Shown: positions 8,369-19,142 of the stretch, one piece after another
How positions within the stretch are numbered: position 1 is the stretch's first letter
How the letters are laid out: every line of letters starts with the position of its first letter
Assembly (NCBI GenBank): GCA_963764345.1
Contig: CAVXSF010000032.1
Coordinates: forward strand, 115,290 to 179,289
DNA length: 64,000 bases
Direction of reading: 5' to 3'
Source of the DNA: DASQZK01 sp963764345
GTDB taxonomy: Bacteria > Bacteroidota > Bacteroidia > Bacteroidales > GCA-2748055
Position numbers and translations under genes: made by a program
Notes under the pieces: model-generated
Told to the model about the DNA's origin: nothing
Database searches by the model: none
The model's input: only the letters and a program-made list of their open reading frames with translations

Positions 8369-11300
8369 TTATCTGACTATGATAAGTTTCCCGGACCTTG
8401 TAGCTTCCTTCCCGTCGGAGCTTTTGACATGGATACGGTAAATATAAAGGCCCTGACGGCTTTTATTTCCCATTTCATCGTATCCGTTCCACTCAACCGG
8501 TTTGGACCGGAAGCCGGAATCATATTCCTTGGTTTTGATGGTCTTCATCAGCTTCCCCGCCATATTGAAAATATCGATGGTAATATCCAGGTCAGCCCCC
8601 TGGTCATTATGTTCAAATGAAATGGATGTACTTTCGGAGAACGGGTTTGGAAAGTTCAGGAGGTTATCAAGGATCATGCCCTCCGAACTAACAACCACAA
8701 AGTTCAGGGAATCTTCGCTGGAGTTGTTATAGATATCCCAGACCTTAACCGAGATAGTATGCCGGCCGGCAGTCAGTTTGGATAAGGGGTACTCAACGGT
8801 CCCGCTCTGATAACTGTTCAGATCAGACTGATAATATTCGTTCAACAGCAGGACGTCACGGGTGTTCCCGTCGAGAATACCCGTGATATCGTGTCCGATA
8901 CCGTTACCGGCCGTGTTGACCCCGTGTTCATCGTACAATCTGACGAAGAGTAAGGGATTTTCATCTGTGATCCCCCCGTTTTTGAAATACTCATTATTCA
9001 TAAAGAGCTGCAGGTTGGGGCCGCTGATATCGATGTCGGCCTGAGGGGAAGAACCGCCTACCTGGAAGTTAAAACAGGCACCGGCTGCATCAATGATGGA
9101 ATCGTTGGCATAATAGCTTAGTTTGCCGCTGCCGATAGCGTAACTGATATCCTTGGGAACATAAAACTCAAAATTGAAATACCCGTTTTTTACCGAAGCT
9201 TTACCTTTATATATAATGCTGTTCCTGATGGTAAAAGTTTTCTTTTCTCCGCCGTCGTTGGCAAGGGTGGTCTGAGTGGTCGGTTTATCGTATACCACAG
9301 GATAGATCACACCATTGAACCAGTCCAGGGGAAGTCCGTTATGGTCTTCGATATGCCCGCTGACGGCCACTTTGTCGAGGGCTGATAAAGTGTCGGGTAA
9401 AGAACTGGCATCTTTGTGATCTATAGAATCGGTGGCGATCTGATAAAAAGGATAGGTAAGTTTCATGGCCGGATCTCCCAGAAGAACAAAGTTCCTCTTG
9501 TTGATCCCAAAACCTGTGGCATTTTTCGTGTATTTCATCACATCACCAAGACTGTAATTCTGACCGGTAGAATCTTTCTCGAATACAATCTCATAAAAAT
9601 GTTCATTCAAAACGTTGTTTGGACCTGAATAAACCAGTCTCGAAGTGGTAAGCAGGGCTATGCCTCCGCCGTCGGGATTAAGGAGTACTTCTTCCCCTGC
9701 TGAGACAATATCGGGGTCATCAAAACGACTGAATTCACAGGTAGCTGTCATGAAAAGAGGCAGCTTATCCTTATTTTTCCAGGAAGTAATGTCATTCATT
9801 TCGACGACATGCTCATGCGCAAGACCATCGGGTCCTCCATGGCCGGTATAATTGATGATCAGGGCGCCTCTCTCCACCTGGTCGTTAATGGCTTTGTTTA
9901 CATCGGGATACCGCTGTCCAACAGGGGTTGAAACCTGTTTATAGGCATCGAGAAAAATTTTATTGATGTTAAAGTAAGGATAATTATTCTCCACGTTAGT
10001 AGCTAGTGAATTAGCCTGGTTAAAATGCGTGTTTGAATCTTCATCATCGCCGATAAAACACAGGTTGTTTCTCCAGCTCCCCATCCTTTCGGGGCTCTCA
10101 TAACCTATGATCTTATCTACAAGGATGCGTGCATCGGTGGTATCATGGACAGGCAACCGGCCGACACCCAGGTCGAGCAGGCCGTTTTGAATGCTCTCGC
10201 CATCATCGAGCAAGACAAAATAGTCATCGGTACAATAGGAATAGGTGGGTGCAAGGCTGTTTTTAGACTCATAAGTGGGAACATAATTCCCGGTTTTGTC
10301 GATCGTCCCTTTGTAAATATAGGAGCCGTCGCCGAACAGTAGGAGATACTTCGGCATTTTCGTCGGATCACTTCCGGCATTTTTATAAAAATACCGCATC
10401 ATATTTCGTATAGCCGTAATATCCGGTCTGCCGGAGGAAAATTCATTGTATACCTGCTGAGGGGTAACCACCAGAACACTAAGATGATCATGTTCATGAC
10501 GGTATGCAGCCAGTTTATTAGCATACGTGAGAAAATCAGGATGTGCGACGACAATATAAGCGGGTTGTCCGGCTCCGTGAATATTCTGGTTATCAACCCT
10601 TCCCAGGTCATCGCCCTGGATCAGCGGTGCCGGGAAGGTGCCGGCAGGGTCGAAGGCTGCAAATTCTTTAATGACAGGTGTATTTACCGTAAAATTCAGA
10701 CTGCTGCCGGCAAGAGTTCCGTTGACACTGCGTATGTCATGGACGTCGGTCACATCCCATATTATGGTGTTCTGGTCCACATTCCCTATCGTAAACCGGG
10801 TAACCGCACTGTCGCTGACACCACGGGCGTCGCGGAACATAAGCAGGCTGCCGTTCATGGTCAGGGTAGCACGGGCTGTGAGACTGATATAATCCAGATA
10901 GCCTTCCGACTCATTATCGGTTGCGACGAAACGGTACTTCAGCTGTATATTGTTGCCCTGGGGAAAAAATTGCAACACGGGTTCACCGGTATAAGCATAG
11001 GTTGCAGCATAATCACTCAGATTGGCTGCAGGAATGAAAACCGTATCAAGAATTTCATTCCCGGCAGAGATGATAAATTTGCTGATATCTTTCGAACGTG
11101 CCACAACATTGGTTTTGATCTTAACAGGCTCATTTTTCAGGACAGCCGGAACATTAAATGAAAAAGTTCGTAGAGGAGTGCTCTGAAAGTCCTCCCCGTA
11201 CCATTCCCTGCCCGACCCCAGTCCATCATTGGAATGCTTAAGCAGGTTAATCTCGTCTTTTTCATGGTAAGTTGTAAAATCGTAACTGTCTGTTGTCCTC

Positions 11301-12206
11301 GTCACCTGTCCGGAAGCGACCGCTTCAGGGGCAGGTGTATCCGGAGATCCTGAATCAGAGGTAAGAAAATAATACCCGTAATCGCTGTAAGGGTTCACGT
11401 CCTGTAAAAACAAAGAATCGGCCGCATCATAGGTCCAGGTCACAGGACCGGAGGCATAGAAAAGAATATAATCACCGGCATTGAAGACGCCGTCATCCCC
11501 CTTATTCATGAAAACCTGGGTGGGAATGAGATCATCCTGTTCTCCTTTTGTGGCATCATCGGGTAGACAGGTCCCTCCCCAGCCAAAAATCCTGACTTTC
11601 GCCGGATCGGACAGTCCGATAGAAGAAAGCTGGCTGTAAGTCAGTTTATAAATTCCGGTTTCAGGCACCTTGATTTTATACCAGTTCCCCGTGGAGAGCT
11701 TCGAATTTACAACCTGAAAGGATTTTAACACGCCCGGCGTTGGTCGCGGGAGCTTGCAATAACGGTTTGGATTCAATCTTCAATACGAAAGAGGTGAGTC
11801 TTTCCGTTATCCCAGTTACAGGATTCTTCCTGAAAGGGATAAGAGCTAACTGCAAAAAAGGCCTTCCTTCGGAAATGGAAATATGGGAGTCAATTGTAAT
11901 ACTATCGGATAACGATGAAAACTTCTCTATTCCTTCTGCATCAGGCATTACCTGTTGGTACTCTGCCCTGAAAAAACTAACTTTGACCTTAGGATTTTCA
12001 GGGTGCCAGGGAATAATTTCAAAATACCGGGGAAACAAAGCATTATAATTTTCGTAATCAGAGTTTACGAATGCAGCGATACTTTTAAAAGGCATGGTTT
12101 TATCCGGTGAAACAGGCTGACTCCATGAAATATCACGTTTCAGATACCAGGTCTGTCCGTTAACCGGGAGTGAGGAGATCAGCAGTAGAAGTAAAAGGTA
12201 CCTCAT
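8369..12206 (-). CDS. porU: Type IX secretion sortase PorU (C25 gingipain-like peptidase), one frameshift
   Basis: Start at 12206 with signal peptide MRYLLLLLLISSLPVNGQ; the first about 155 residues are in one frame and the rest (from near 11735 to 8369) in the next, so one base is gained or lost around 11735. Restored length is about 1278 residues. The C25 catalytic pair is visible: His in YTGHGG (about residue 789) and Cys in TATCEF (about residue 823). The end carries a type IX C-terminal domain: FPNPFSESTSISF, then a GxYxYRI-like GLYIYRIHV strand. PorU removes C-terminal signals from secreted cargo and attaches anionic LPS. The porU-porV neighbourhood and divergent gldJ support the call. 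The gene is essential for this pathway, so the break is more likely an assembly error than decay. Confidence 0.92.
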
Positions 12207-12379
12207 GAATAAAGTGGGTTAGAAAACGAACAAGGCTATATTTTGAAAATTGAACGCAAAGTAAAACATTAGAATTAAAATATCGTTTGATAAACGGAGT
12301 TTAACTAATTTTTATTGCCATCGCAAATCGTTTAAAGATACCATGTTTGAAGGGGATTCAAGAAGCCAGACTTTTTTTC

Positions 12380-13316
12380 ATGATGGTTTTGTTCCTGGTT
12401 GTGTTTATGAGTGCACATTCGCAGGATCCCGTCATTTTCGCAGTTCTTTGCTAACCGGCTCAATTTAAATCCGGCGTGGGCCGGCGTGGGTGATGCCGAG
12501 CGGCGCTTATTTCTCAACTACCGGAATCAATGGCCCGGTATCGATAATGCCTACGTTACCTACAGCATGGCCTACGATCAGTTCCTGAGCCCCTTACACG
12601 GGGGATTCGGCGTACGGGTCATGAATGATGTCCAGGGCAACGGGGCCATCAACCAGCTTTCCATGTCGGGGATTTATTCCTATCATCTGTATGTCAGCAG
12701 GGAACTGACGATCACTGCCGGTTTTGAAGCAGGGTATGTGCAGCGGCAACTCAAGACGTCGGCTTATCATTTCACCGATGAAAGTGAAAGCTACGGAGAC
12801 CTGAAGACCGATTTCACCGATTTTGCGGTCGGTTTTGCAGGCTTCTACCGCGGCTTTTACGGCGGCGTATCCATGGCACACCTTCTGAAACCGGCACAAT
12901 CGGTCAGTGCCGATCCCAATGCCCTTCTACCGAGAAAACTCACTGTTTTTGCGGGAGGCATGATCCCTGTCTATGAAAGACATCTTGGAAAAGAAGTCCT
13001 GCAGCTCTCCCCCAACCTGGTTTACATACAGCAGCAGAGCTTTTCCCAGCTGAATTACGGCATGGAGGGCCTCGTTAAAAATCAGTTCCTTGCAGGGGTA
13101 TGGTTACGACAAAATGTAGGTCTGCATTTCAGTGCCCTCATTTTTTCTGTCGGATATGTAACCAATAACTTCAGAATACGTTACAGTTATGACCATCAAA
13201 TCAGCAGTCCGACTATAAAACTACCGCCGATGGGTACTCATGAAATATCGCTGATTGTGACACCTGACGGCAAAAAGAAAATAAAGCACCGTGCAATAAA
13301 ATGTCCTAAAATTTAG
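12380..13316 (+). CDS. PorP/SprF-family type IX secretion membrane protein, frameshift near the N-terminus
   Basis: About 310 residues. The body matches the PorP/SprF family: FSQFFANRLNLNPAWAG after the signal peptide, then an outer-membrane barrel. The signal peptide (MMVLFLVVFMSAHSQDP) is in a different frame from the body; removing one C from the CCC near 12428 would read SQDPSFSQFFANRLNLNPAW, the family consensus. The exact start is uncertain: ATG at 12380 or 12383, or the TTG at 12347, which adds a more basic signal N-region. PorP anchors the PorK/PorN ring or links gliding adhesins in the outer membrane. It is divergent from porU and upstream of gldJ. Which paralogue it is cannot be decided from sequence alone. 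Confidence 0.85.
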
Positions 13317-13317
13317 T

Positions 13318-13325
13318 TATTTTTG
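13318..13325 (+). promoter_or_regulatory. Candidate Bacteroidota -7 box upstream of gldJ
   Basis: TATTTTTG fits the TAnnTTTG consensus and lies about 55 bases before the gldJ ATG. No clear -33 TTTG is visible, so support is modest. Confidence 0.3.
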
Positions 13326-13380
13326 AGAATTAATATTACATTCAAAATTATAATTCGGTCAAAGAAAACCTGTTAACACT

Positions 13381-14889
13381 ATGAAAATCAAGCTGAACGT
13401 CGTTCCTATCTACATCATCACTGCTGCACTTATGGCTTCGTGTGGCGGAAGTGGAGATGTAACCAATACGGGTAAGGAATCTACAACCACCGGATGGAAA
13501 TACAATGATCCTGCTAATGGCGGCTATGAAGTAAAGAACGCTATTGAACAGGAAACTGGTCCTGGTCTTGTCCTTATCGAAGGCGGTACCTACACCATGG
13601 GCAGAGTCGAAGATGACGTCATGTACGACTGGAATTCTGTTCCCAGAAGGGTGACTGTTTCCTCGTTTTATATGGACGAAACGGAAGTCAGGAATGTCGA
13701 CTACAGGGAATATATATACTGGCTTCAGAGAGTATACAGCTCCGACATCGACCCGCAGCAGAAAATTGTAGCCAATGCTCTTCCCGATACCCTGGTATGG
13801 AGAGACCCCATGGCATATAACGAACCTTATGTTGAATATTATTTCCGTCACCCCACCTTTAACCAGTATCCGGTTGTCGGCGTAAACTGGCTTCAGGCCA
13901 ACGATTACTGCTTATGGCGTACCGACAGGGTCAACGAAAAGAAACTGATTGACGAAGGTATCATAGAAATGAGTACCGACCAGAAAGGGGCCAACCACTT
14001 TACCACCGAAGCCTTCCTGCTTGGCCTTTATCAGCCGACGTACAGGGAACCTATTCCCAGCCTCGATCCGAATAAAGATACCAGGAATGTGAAAATGGAA
14101 GATGGTCTGCTCCTTCCCAAATACCGGCTCCCTACCGAAGCTGAATGGGAATTTGCCGCCTTCGCTCTCAAAGGTAACACCGTTGACGAACTCGTGTGGG
14201 AAAGGAGAATTTATCCCTGGAACGGCCATAACGTCAGAAATGACCAGCCTAAAAGTATGGGCCAGATGCGCGCCAATTTCCAGAGAGGTAACGGCGATAT
14301 GATGGGTGTAGCAGGTTCACTCAACGACGCCGGATCAATCACCACACCCGTAAAATCTTTCTGGCCGAATGACTATGGCCTGTATTGCATGGCAGGTAAC
14401 GTAAACGAATGGGTAGCCGATGTTTACCGTCCTCTGTCTTATGAAGACGTAGCCGGATTTAACCCTTACCGCGGTAACCAGTTCGATAAATTATACCTGA
14501 ACACCGACGGAATGCCTGAAATTGACAGCATGGGTAATGTAAAACGTGTACCCATCAGCGAAGCCGATGCAGAAGGCAGATTCAACTACAGGAAATCCGA
14601 TTACCGGAATTACCGTGACGGCGATCTGAGATCATCCATGAACTTCGAGGAAAAAGATACAACATCTGAAGCCTACAAGTTAGGTACTGCCAATATGTAC
14701 GTGAACAACCAGTATGAACACTCCTCTCTTATCAACGATAATGTAAGAGTTTACAAAGGTGGTTCATGGAAAGACAGGGCCTACTACCTTAGTCCCGGTA
14801 CCCGCAGGTTCCTCCTCGAATCGGAATCACGTGACGACCTGGGCTTCCGCTGCGCAATGACACGTGTCGGAACACCTGTAGGATTCTAA
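13381..14889 (+). CDS. gldJ: Gliding/type IX secretion lipoprotein GldJ
   Basis: 502 residues with a lipoprotein signal ending in LMASC (Cys21). After the Cys comes GWKYNDPANGGYEV, characteristic of GldJ, then a formylglycine-generating-enzyme/sulfatase-modifying-factor fold from about residue 58 (GPGLVLIEGGTYTMGR, RLPTEAEWEFAA, GNVNEW, GGSWKD, FRCA). GldJ is a periplasm-facing lipoprotein needed for gliding and type IX secretion and is thought to stabilise GldK. The long middle insertions distinguish it from GldK/PorK and from true enzymes of the fold. It follows the PorP gene with about 65 bases between and is followed by a strong hairpin and murF. I recall a similar porV-porU-gldJ neighbourhood in Flavobacterium johnsoniae. 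Confidence 0.92.
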   Translation: MKIKLNVVPIYIITAALMASCGGSGDVTNTGKESTTTGWKYNDPANGGYEVKNAIEQETGPGLVLIEGGTYTMGRVEDDVMYDWNSVPRRVTVSSFYMDETEVRNVDYREYIYWLQRVYSSDIDPQQKIVANALPDTLVWRDPMAYNEPYVEYYFRHPTFNQYPVVGVNWLQANDYCLWRTDRVNEKKLIDEGIIEMSTDQKGANHFTTEAFLLGLYQPTYREPIPSLDPNKDTRNVKMEDGLLLPKYRLPTEAEWEFAAFALKGNTVDELVWERRIYPWNGHNVRNDQPKSMGQMRANFQRGNGDMMGVAGSLNDAGSITTPVKSFWPNDYGLYCMAGNVNEWVADVYRPLSYEDVAGFNPYRGNQFDKLYLNTDGMPEIDSMGNVKRVPISEADAEGRFNYRKSDYRNYRDGDLRSSMNFEEKDTTSEAYKLGTANMYVNNQYEHSSLINDNVRVYKGGSWKDRAYYLSPGTRRFLLESESRDDLGFRCAMTRVGTPVGF

Positions 14890-14920
14890 ACAAACAAAGA
14901 CATTCTCAAATCTTTTCCTG

Positions 14921-14983
14921 GAGAAAAGGCATTAAAAGCAGAGAAGCCCAAATTGGGCTTCTCTGCTTTTAATGCCTTTTCTC
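14921..14983 (+). terminator. 30-bp perfect hairpin after gldJ
   Basis: Positions 14921-14950 are the exact reverse complement of 14954-14983, separated by three bases (aat). The stem includes AAAAGCAGAGAAGCCC and its complement. It begins 31 bases past the gldJ stop and probably ends the porP-gldJ transcript; the right arm carries internal T runs rather than a clean 3' T tail. Confidence 0.8.
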
Positions 14984-15007
14984 TATGGGGCCAACCACAA
15001 AAATCTT

Positions 15008-15015
15008 TAAATTTG
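15008..15015 (+). promoter_or_regulatory. Candidate Bacteroidota -7 box upstream of murF
   Basis: TAAATTTG is an exact match to TAnnTTTG and lies just after the gldJ hairpin, about 95 bases before the murF ATG. No convincing -33 box is seen. Confidence 0.4.
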
Positions 15016-15109
15016 CAGGGCATTTTCACCATCACTCTATGGCCCTGGCTGTTTTTTATGTAATTTGGGCCGGGGTAAACCCTGTAATAAAATTCTGAAA
15101 TCCTGGTTT

Positions 15110-16408
15110 ATGTCTCTGGAACAACTTTACCGGCTCTTCGTGCAATCCAACGGGATATGTACTGATTCAAGACAGGCATCCGCCGGAATGCTGTTCTTTG
15201 CCCTAAAGGGTGAATACTTCAACGGAAATGAATATGCTGCTGCCGCTATCGACATGGGCTGTACCTTTGCAGTAACCGATGATCCCGGCATCGCATCTCA
15301 GGGAGACCAGTATATCCTTGTGCCCGGAGTCCTGGAAACCCTACAGTCACTGGCCGCCTATCACCGGCATAAACTGGGCATCCCTGTTCTTGCCATAACC
15401 GGCACTAATGGTAAAACCACCACCAAAGAACTCATCAGTGCCGTGCTTTCGAAGAAATTCAGGGTGCTGGCAACAAAGGGTAACCTTAATAATCATATCG
15501 GCGTACCCCTTACCCTTCTCAGGCTCAAAAATGAGGAGATTGCCATAGTCGAAATGGGGGCTAATCATCCCGGTGAGATTCATGATCTCTGCAAAATCGC
15601 TGATCCGGATTTCGGCCTGATCACAAACATCGGCTTTGCCCACCTGGAAGGCTTCGGCTCACCGGAAGCTATCCTTCAGACAAAAACCGAATTATACCGT
15701 TACCTCGAACAAAAGGGCGGCACGATATTCATCAACGGCATGAATGACCTTCTCGCTGATGCAGCCTCGACAATGAAACTTAAGAAAGTCTGGTACACCG
15801 ATGGTAAAGATCCGCTTTGTGACGGTTACATCGACGCTCCGTCCGTCTTTCTCAGGATGGTCATCGCGTTCACAGGCAGTGAGACCTACCATGTTATCAC
15901 AAAACTTACCGGCAGCTACAATATGGAAAATATCCTCGCCGCCGCCTGTACCGGCAGGTATTTTGAAGTAGACCTTGATGACATCATTTCGGCCATTGAA
16001 GCCTATACTCCTTCAAACAACCGTTCCCAGGTTGTGGAGACCGCGTCAAACCGCGTCATCATCGATGCTTACAATGCCAATCCCACCAGCATGACAGGTT
16101 CCATCCAGAATTTTCTTAGTCTGGAAGCCACGGCAAAACTGATGATCCTCGGTGATATGCTGGAACTGGGTCGGTATTCGGCAGAGGAACATACCAAAAT
16201 CCTCAAACTGGTTAAAGATGCAGCCGCCACCGACATTATCCTTGTCGGCCCCGAATTTACCCGTGCGGCAAAAGATCTTCCCTACCCTTCATTTTATGTT
16301 GTTGAAGACCTTATTGAACATTTGCACCGTAATCCGGTTAATTATCATTTAGTTCTTCTTAAGGGGAGCAGGGGTATCCATCTTGAGAAATTAATGAATG
16401 TTCTATAG
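15110..16408 (+). CDS. murF: UDP-N-acetylmuramoyl-tripeptide--D-alanyl-D-alanine ligase
   Basis: MurF adds D-Ala-D-Ala to UDP-MurNAc-tripeptide, the last cytoplasmic step of the peptidoglycan precursor pathway. The protein shows the Mur-ligase N-terminal uridine-binding region (GICTDSRQ...FFALKGEYFNGNEYA), the ATP loop GTNGKTTTKE, the metal-site region NHIGVPLTLL and EMGANHPGEI, and the C-terminal domain with IIDAYNANPTSM and ILGDMLELG. Start at 15110 (MSLEQLYRLF) is preferred over an upstream in-frame ATG at 15065 because family members begin here; this gives 432 residues. The gene stands alone between the gldJ hairpin and the pyrophosphatase. No disruption is seen. Confidence 0.96.
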   Translation: MSLEQLYRLFVQSNGICTDSRQASAGMLFFALKGEYFNGNEYAAAAIDMGCTFAVTDDPGIASQGDQYILVPGVLETLQSLAAYHRHKLGIPVLAITGTNGKTTTKELISAVLSKKFRVLATKGNLNNHIGVPLTLLRLKNEEIAIVEMGANHPGEIHDLCKIADPDFGLITNIGFAHLEGFGSPEAILQTKTELYRYLEQKGGTIFINGMNDLLADAASTMKLKKVWYTDGKDPLCDGYIDAPSVFLRMVIAFTGSETYHVITKLTGSYNMENILAAACTGRYFEVDLDDIISAIEAYTPSNNRSQVVETASNRVIIDAYNANPTSMTGSIQNFLSLEATAKLMILGDMLELGRYSAEEHTKILKLVKDAAATDIILVGPEFTRAAKDLPYPSFYVVEDLIEHLHRNPVNYHLVLLKGSRGIHLEKLMNVL

Positions 16409-16445
16409 TATGCAGATTTAACCCTCTGATTCATTGAAGGTTTTG

Positions 16446-16453
16446 TAACTTTG
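16446..16453 (+). promoter_or_regulatory. Candidate Bacteroidota -7 box upstream of the pyrophosphatase
   Basis: TAACTTTG matches TAnnTTTG and lies 20 bases before the ATG at 16473, a typical distance for a short leader. Confidence 0.45.
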
Positions 16454-16472
16454 GCAAAAATAATCTTTTCAA

Positions 16473-17144
16473 ATGGCAAATAAATTAATGGATCCCATCG
16501 GGCAGCTGATGGGACTGAGATACAAATCTCATCCCTGGCACGGGGTGGATATCGGCCCCGAGGCGCCCGGAGTGATCACCTGTTTCATCGAAATGGTACC
16601 CCGGGATACGGTGAAATATGAGGTGGACAAGAAAAGCGGATACCTAAAAATAGACCGCCCTCAGAAATATTCCAATACCGTTCCCGCATTATATGGTTTC
16701 ATACCCCAGACTTTCTCAGGCGAACGAGTAGCAGATCTGAGCCGTGAAAAAACCGGTAACCTGGATATCAGCGGCGACGGCGATCCCGTCGATATCTGTA
16801 TCCTGACGGAGAAAGAGATTACCCACGGCGACATCCTGGTCAGAGCCAGACCAATCGGAGGCTTCCGCATGATCGATAAGAATCAGGCCGATGACAAAAT
16901 CATTGCGGTCCTTAATAATGACGCAATGTACGAAGTCTATAATGACATTTCTGAGGTACCCCCCATGGTCGTCGAACGCCTGAAACATTATTTTCTGACG
17001 TACAAGGACCTTCCCGGTAATCCCAGTAATTGTGAAATCACCCATATTTACGACACTAAGGAAGCTCTTGAACTGATTGAGCGCTCGATTGAAGATTACA
17101 GGAAAAAATTCGAGAACCTGGATAATCTGCTCTCAATGGTCTGA
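16473..17144 (+). CDS. ppa: Family I inorganic pyrophosphatase
   Basis: 223 residues. Hydrolyses pyrophosphate to two phosphates in the cytoplasm, driving biosynthetic reactions. The signature DGDPVDICIL for metal binding is present, along with YEVDKKSG, the YGFIPQTF segment and a downstream DDKIIAV block, in the expected order. It is slightly longer than the about 175-residue proteobacterial enzyme because of an N-terminal extension (MANKLMDPIGQLMGLRYKSH). The 3' end overlaps the convergent glycosyltransferase gene by 12 bases. It is preceded by a good -7 promoter box. Confidence 0.95.
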   Translation: MANKLMDPIGQLMGLRYKSHPWHGVDIGPEAPGVITCFIEMVPRDTVKYEVDKKSGYLKIDRPQKYSNTVPALYGFIPQTFSGERVADLSREKTGNLDISGDGDPVDICILTEKEITHGDILVRARPIGGFRMIDKNQADDKIIAVLNNDAMYEVYNDISEVPPMVVERLKHYFLTYKDLPGNPSNCEITHIYDTKEALELIERSIEDYRKKFENLDNLLSMV

Positions 17145-18191
17145 CTTCTTGCTACTCTTACGGCCGGGATGCCAATTCAAGGCAAGAAAAGTATATTTCT
17201 TTCTCATGAAATAATCGATGACAATACTGCCGTCATAGATCTCTTTATGCCGGTCGTTCGTGATGAAACGATGTTCCTGACTCCGGAATGTCCTGTAATT
17301 ACGGAAATGACGATAAAAGGAAGCATGCGCAGAAAGGATCGACCAAATATCACGGAATTTACCACTAAGCAGGAAACGAAAAACCGAAAGGCCATCCAGC
17401 AGCAGCCGGCGGAAGATGACGATGTTCATTCTTTCCTCCGGTAGGTTTTTATAAAGCATGAACAGGCTGTTCCTGAAATTCAGGTATGTCTTCAAGGGGT
17501 TTGATGCCGGCAGCGTCCCGCCACCGACGTGATAAACGGTTGAAGAGGGCACACATAAATGTTTATATCCCCGGTTTTTAAGCCGCCAGCACAGGTCGAT
17601 CTCCTCAAAGTGCGCAAAAAAGAAAGGATCCAGTCCTCCCACGATTTTATATAGCGGCCCCCTGACGATCATACATGCACCCGTGGTCCAGAACACTTCT
17701 ATTGGAGAATCATATTGCCCGTAGTCGATCTCCAGGGTATCGAAAATCCGGCCCCTGCAGAATGGATAACCAGTGCCATCGATGAATCCTCCTGCTGCTC
17801 CGGCGTATTCAAAATAACCTTCCGGATCATAAGCCCTGATCTTGGGCATGGCCGTTGCCACCAGCTTATCATTGTCCATAGCACTGATCAAAGGATTTAT
17901 CCATCCTTCCGTGACATTGATATCGGAATTGAGGAGGACGAAATATTCTGCCTGAAGTTCAGCAAAGGCCTTATTGTATCCTTCGGCAAATCCGTAATTT
18001 TTATCAAATACGAGTACCTTCAGGTCAGGGAAATGCTGCTTAAGGTAGCGGACAGATCCGTCGGTGGATCCGTTATCAGCTACCACAACCTGTATTCCCG
18101 GTGACTCCGTATTTTGGATTACCCCGGGAAGAAACTTCCTGAGGTAATTTTCACCGTTCCAGTTCAATATGACGACTGCAGCTTTAAGCAT
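17133..18191 (-). CDS. Family 2 glycosyltransferase
   Basis: 352 residues. A GT-A fold family 2 enzyme: N-terminal VVILNWNGENYL, nucleotide-binding VVADNGSTDGS, the metal-site LLNSDINVTEGW, and FFAHFEEIDLCWRLKNRGY, typical of rhamnosyl- or other sugar transferases that extend cell-surface glycans. No transmembrane segments except a weak hydrophobic patch near residue 285. Start at 18191 (MLKAAVVILNWNG) is preferred over an upstream frame beginning at 18266; it overlaps the end of the LpxL-like gene by eight bases, a sign of translational coupling. It is the last gene of a minus-strand set suhB, lpxL-like, glycosyltransferase. Donor and acceptor unknown. Confidence 0.9.
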   Translation of the reverse strand: MLKAAVVILNWNGENYLRKFLPGVIQNTESPGIQVVVADNGSTDGSVRYLKQHFPDLKVLVFDKNYGFAEGYNKAFAELQAEYFVLLNSDINVTEGWINPLISAMDNDKLVATAMPKIRAYDPEGYFEYAGAAGGFIDGTGYPFCRGRIFDTLEIDYGQYDSPIEVFWTTGACMIVRGPLYKIVGGLDPFFFAHFEEIDLCWRLKNRGYKHLCVPSSTVYHVGGGTLPASNPLKTYLNFRNSLFMLYKNLPEERMNIVIFRRLLLDGLSVFRFLLSGKFRDIWSILSAHASFYRHFRNYRTFRSQEHRFITNDRHKEIYDGSIVIDYFMRKKYTFLALNWHPGRKSSKKSDH

Positions 18192-19138
18192 CAGCAACTC
18201 TCTTTCTGTGTTTCCTGAGGAACTGACCTTCGAATTTAAACCGTCCCTTTGCTTCCTCTTGTTCACGTTTACGTGTTAGTTTCCATCGGCGGTGAGACCA
18301 TAACCAGTATTCGGGTTTCTCCCGAATGGTTTCCTGAAGCAGGTGCAAATGTTTCTCCGTGATAGCATATTCCGGTTCAAGGCTTGCATCCTCAGTTATA
18401 GGGATAATTTCAACTTCATAACAACCCCGGGATATAACATGCATCTTTAAAAAGACGACTGCCATACCAAACTCCCGGGCAATTTTTTCAGGCCCGAGAT
18501 AAACCGGCGTCAATTGGTTCATAAACATTGTCCAGTACTGTATTTCCTCCCAGACCGGTGACTGATCAGATATGTACATGGAAAGTGTGGGCTTTTTCTG
18601 TCGGTTGTACTGTCGGAGAACTCTGATGATATCCCGCATGGAAACTATTTCAGCTCCGAATTTGGACCTCTGACGATTCAAAACAGCATCCATATCTTTA
18701 TTATTCTGCGGCTTATAGACAGCTATCGGCTTGTGCCTGATGTTTTGAGCCAGTGACTGCAGCCATTCCCAGTTACCATAATGAGCTGCCACGGCAACCA
18801 CCGAAATCCCCTGATCAAAATAGCGATCCAGTATGCCGGCATTCCGGAAGCTGATCCGGCCGTCCATTTCCCCTTCCTTAAAATCCATCACCTTGATAGT
18901 TTCCATGACCAGCTCGGAGAAATGCCGGTAGAACTCCGATGCAATTTTCCGGATCTGCCCGTCATCTTTCTCGGGAAAGGATCTGTGAAGGTTCTCAAAA
19001 ACCACACTGCGTCGGTACCGGAAGACTATTCCAGGAGAGAAAACGAATCAGCCCTGATAAGACATATAACACATTCAGAGGCAGCCATGATATTGCCCGG
19101 ACGAATCCATACAATAAGCGGAATGCCAGGACTTTCAT
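18184..19138 (-). CDS. LpxL/HtrB-like lipid A acyltransferase, one frameshift
   Basis: The main frame (from about 19030 to 18184) carries the lysophospholipid acyltransferase motif HYGNWEW (catalytic His and downstream Glu), the segment YISDQSPVW and VYLGPEKIAREF, as in KDO-dependent lipid A secondary acyltransferases. The hydrophobic N-terminal anchor (MKVLAFRLLYGFVRAISWLP..., starting at 19138) is in a neighbouring frame; the two join near 19035 to read VFRYRRSVVFENLHRSFP, a family-typical stretch. So a single base is gained or lost there. About 318 residues when restored. It starts four bases after the suhB stop. The enzyme would act at the inner membrane, transferring an acyl chain from acyl-ACP to lipid A. 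Confidence 0.85.
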
Positions 19139-19142
19139 CGCA

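Noticed and set aside
8369..12206. Programmed frameshift in porU
   Set aside because: No slippery heptamer with downstream structure was noticed near 11735, and the same type of break occurs in many unrelated genes, so a sequence error is simpler.
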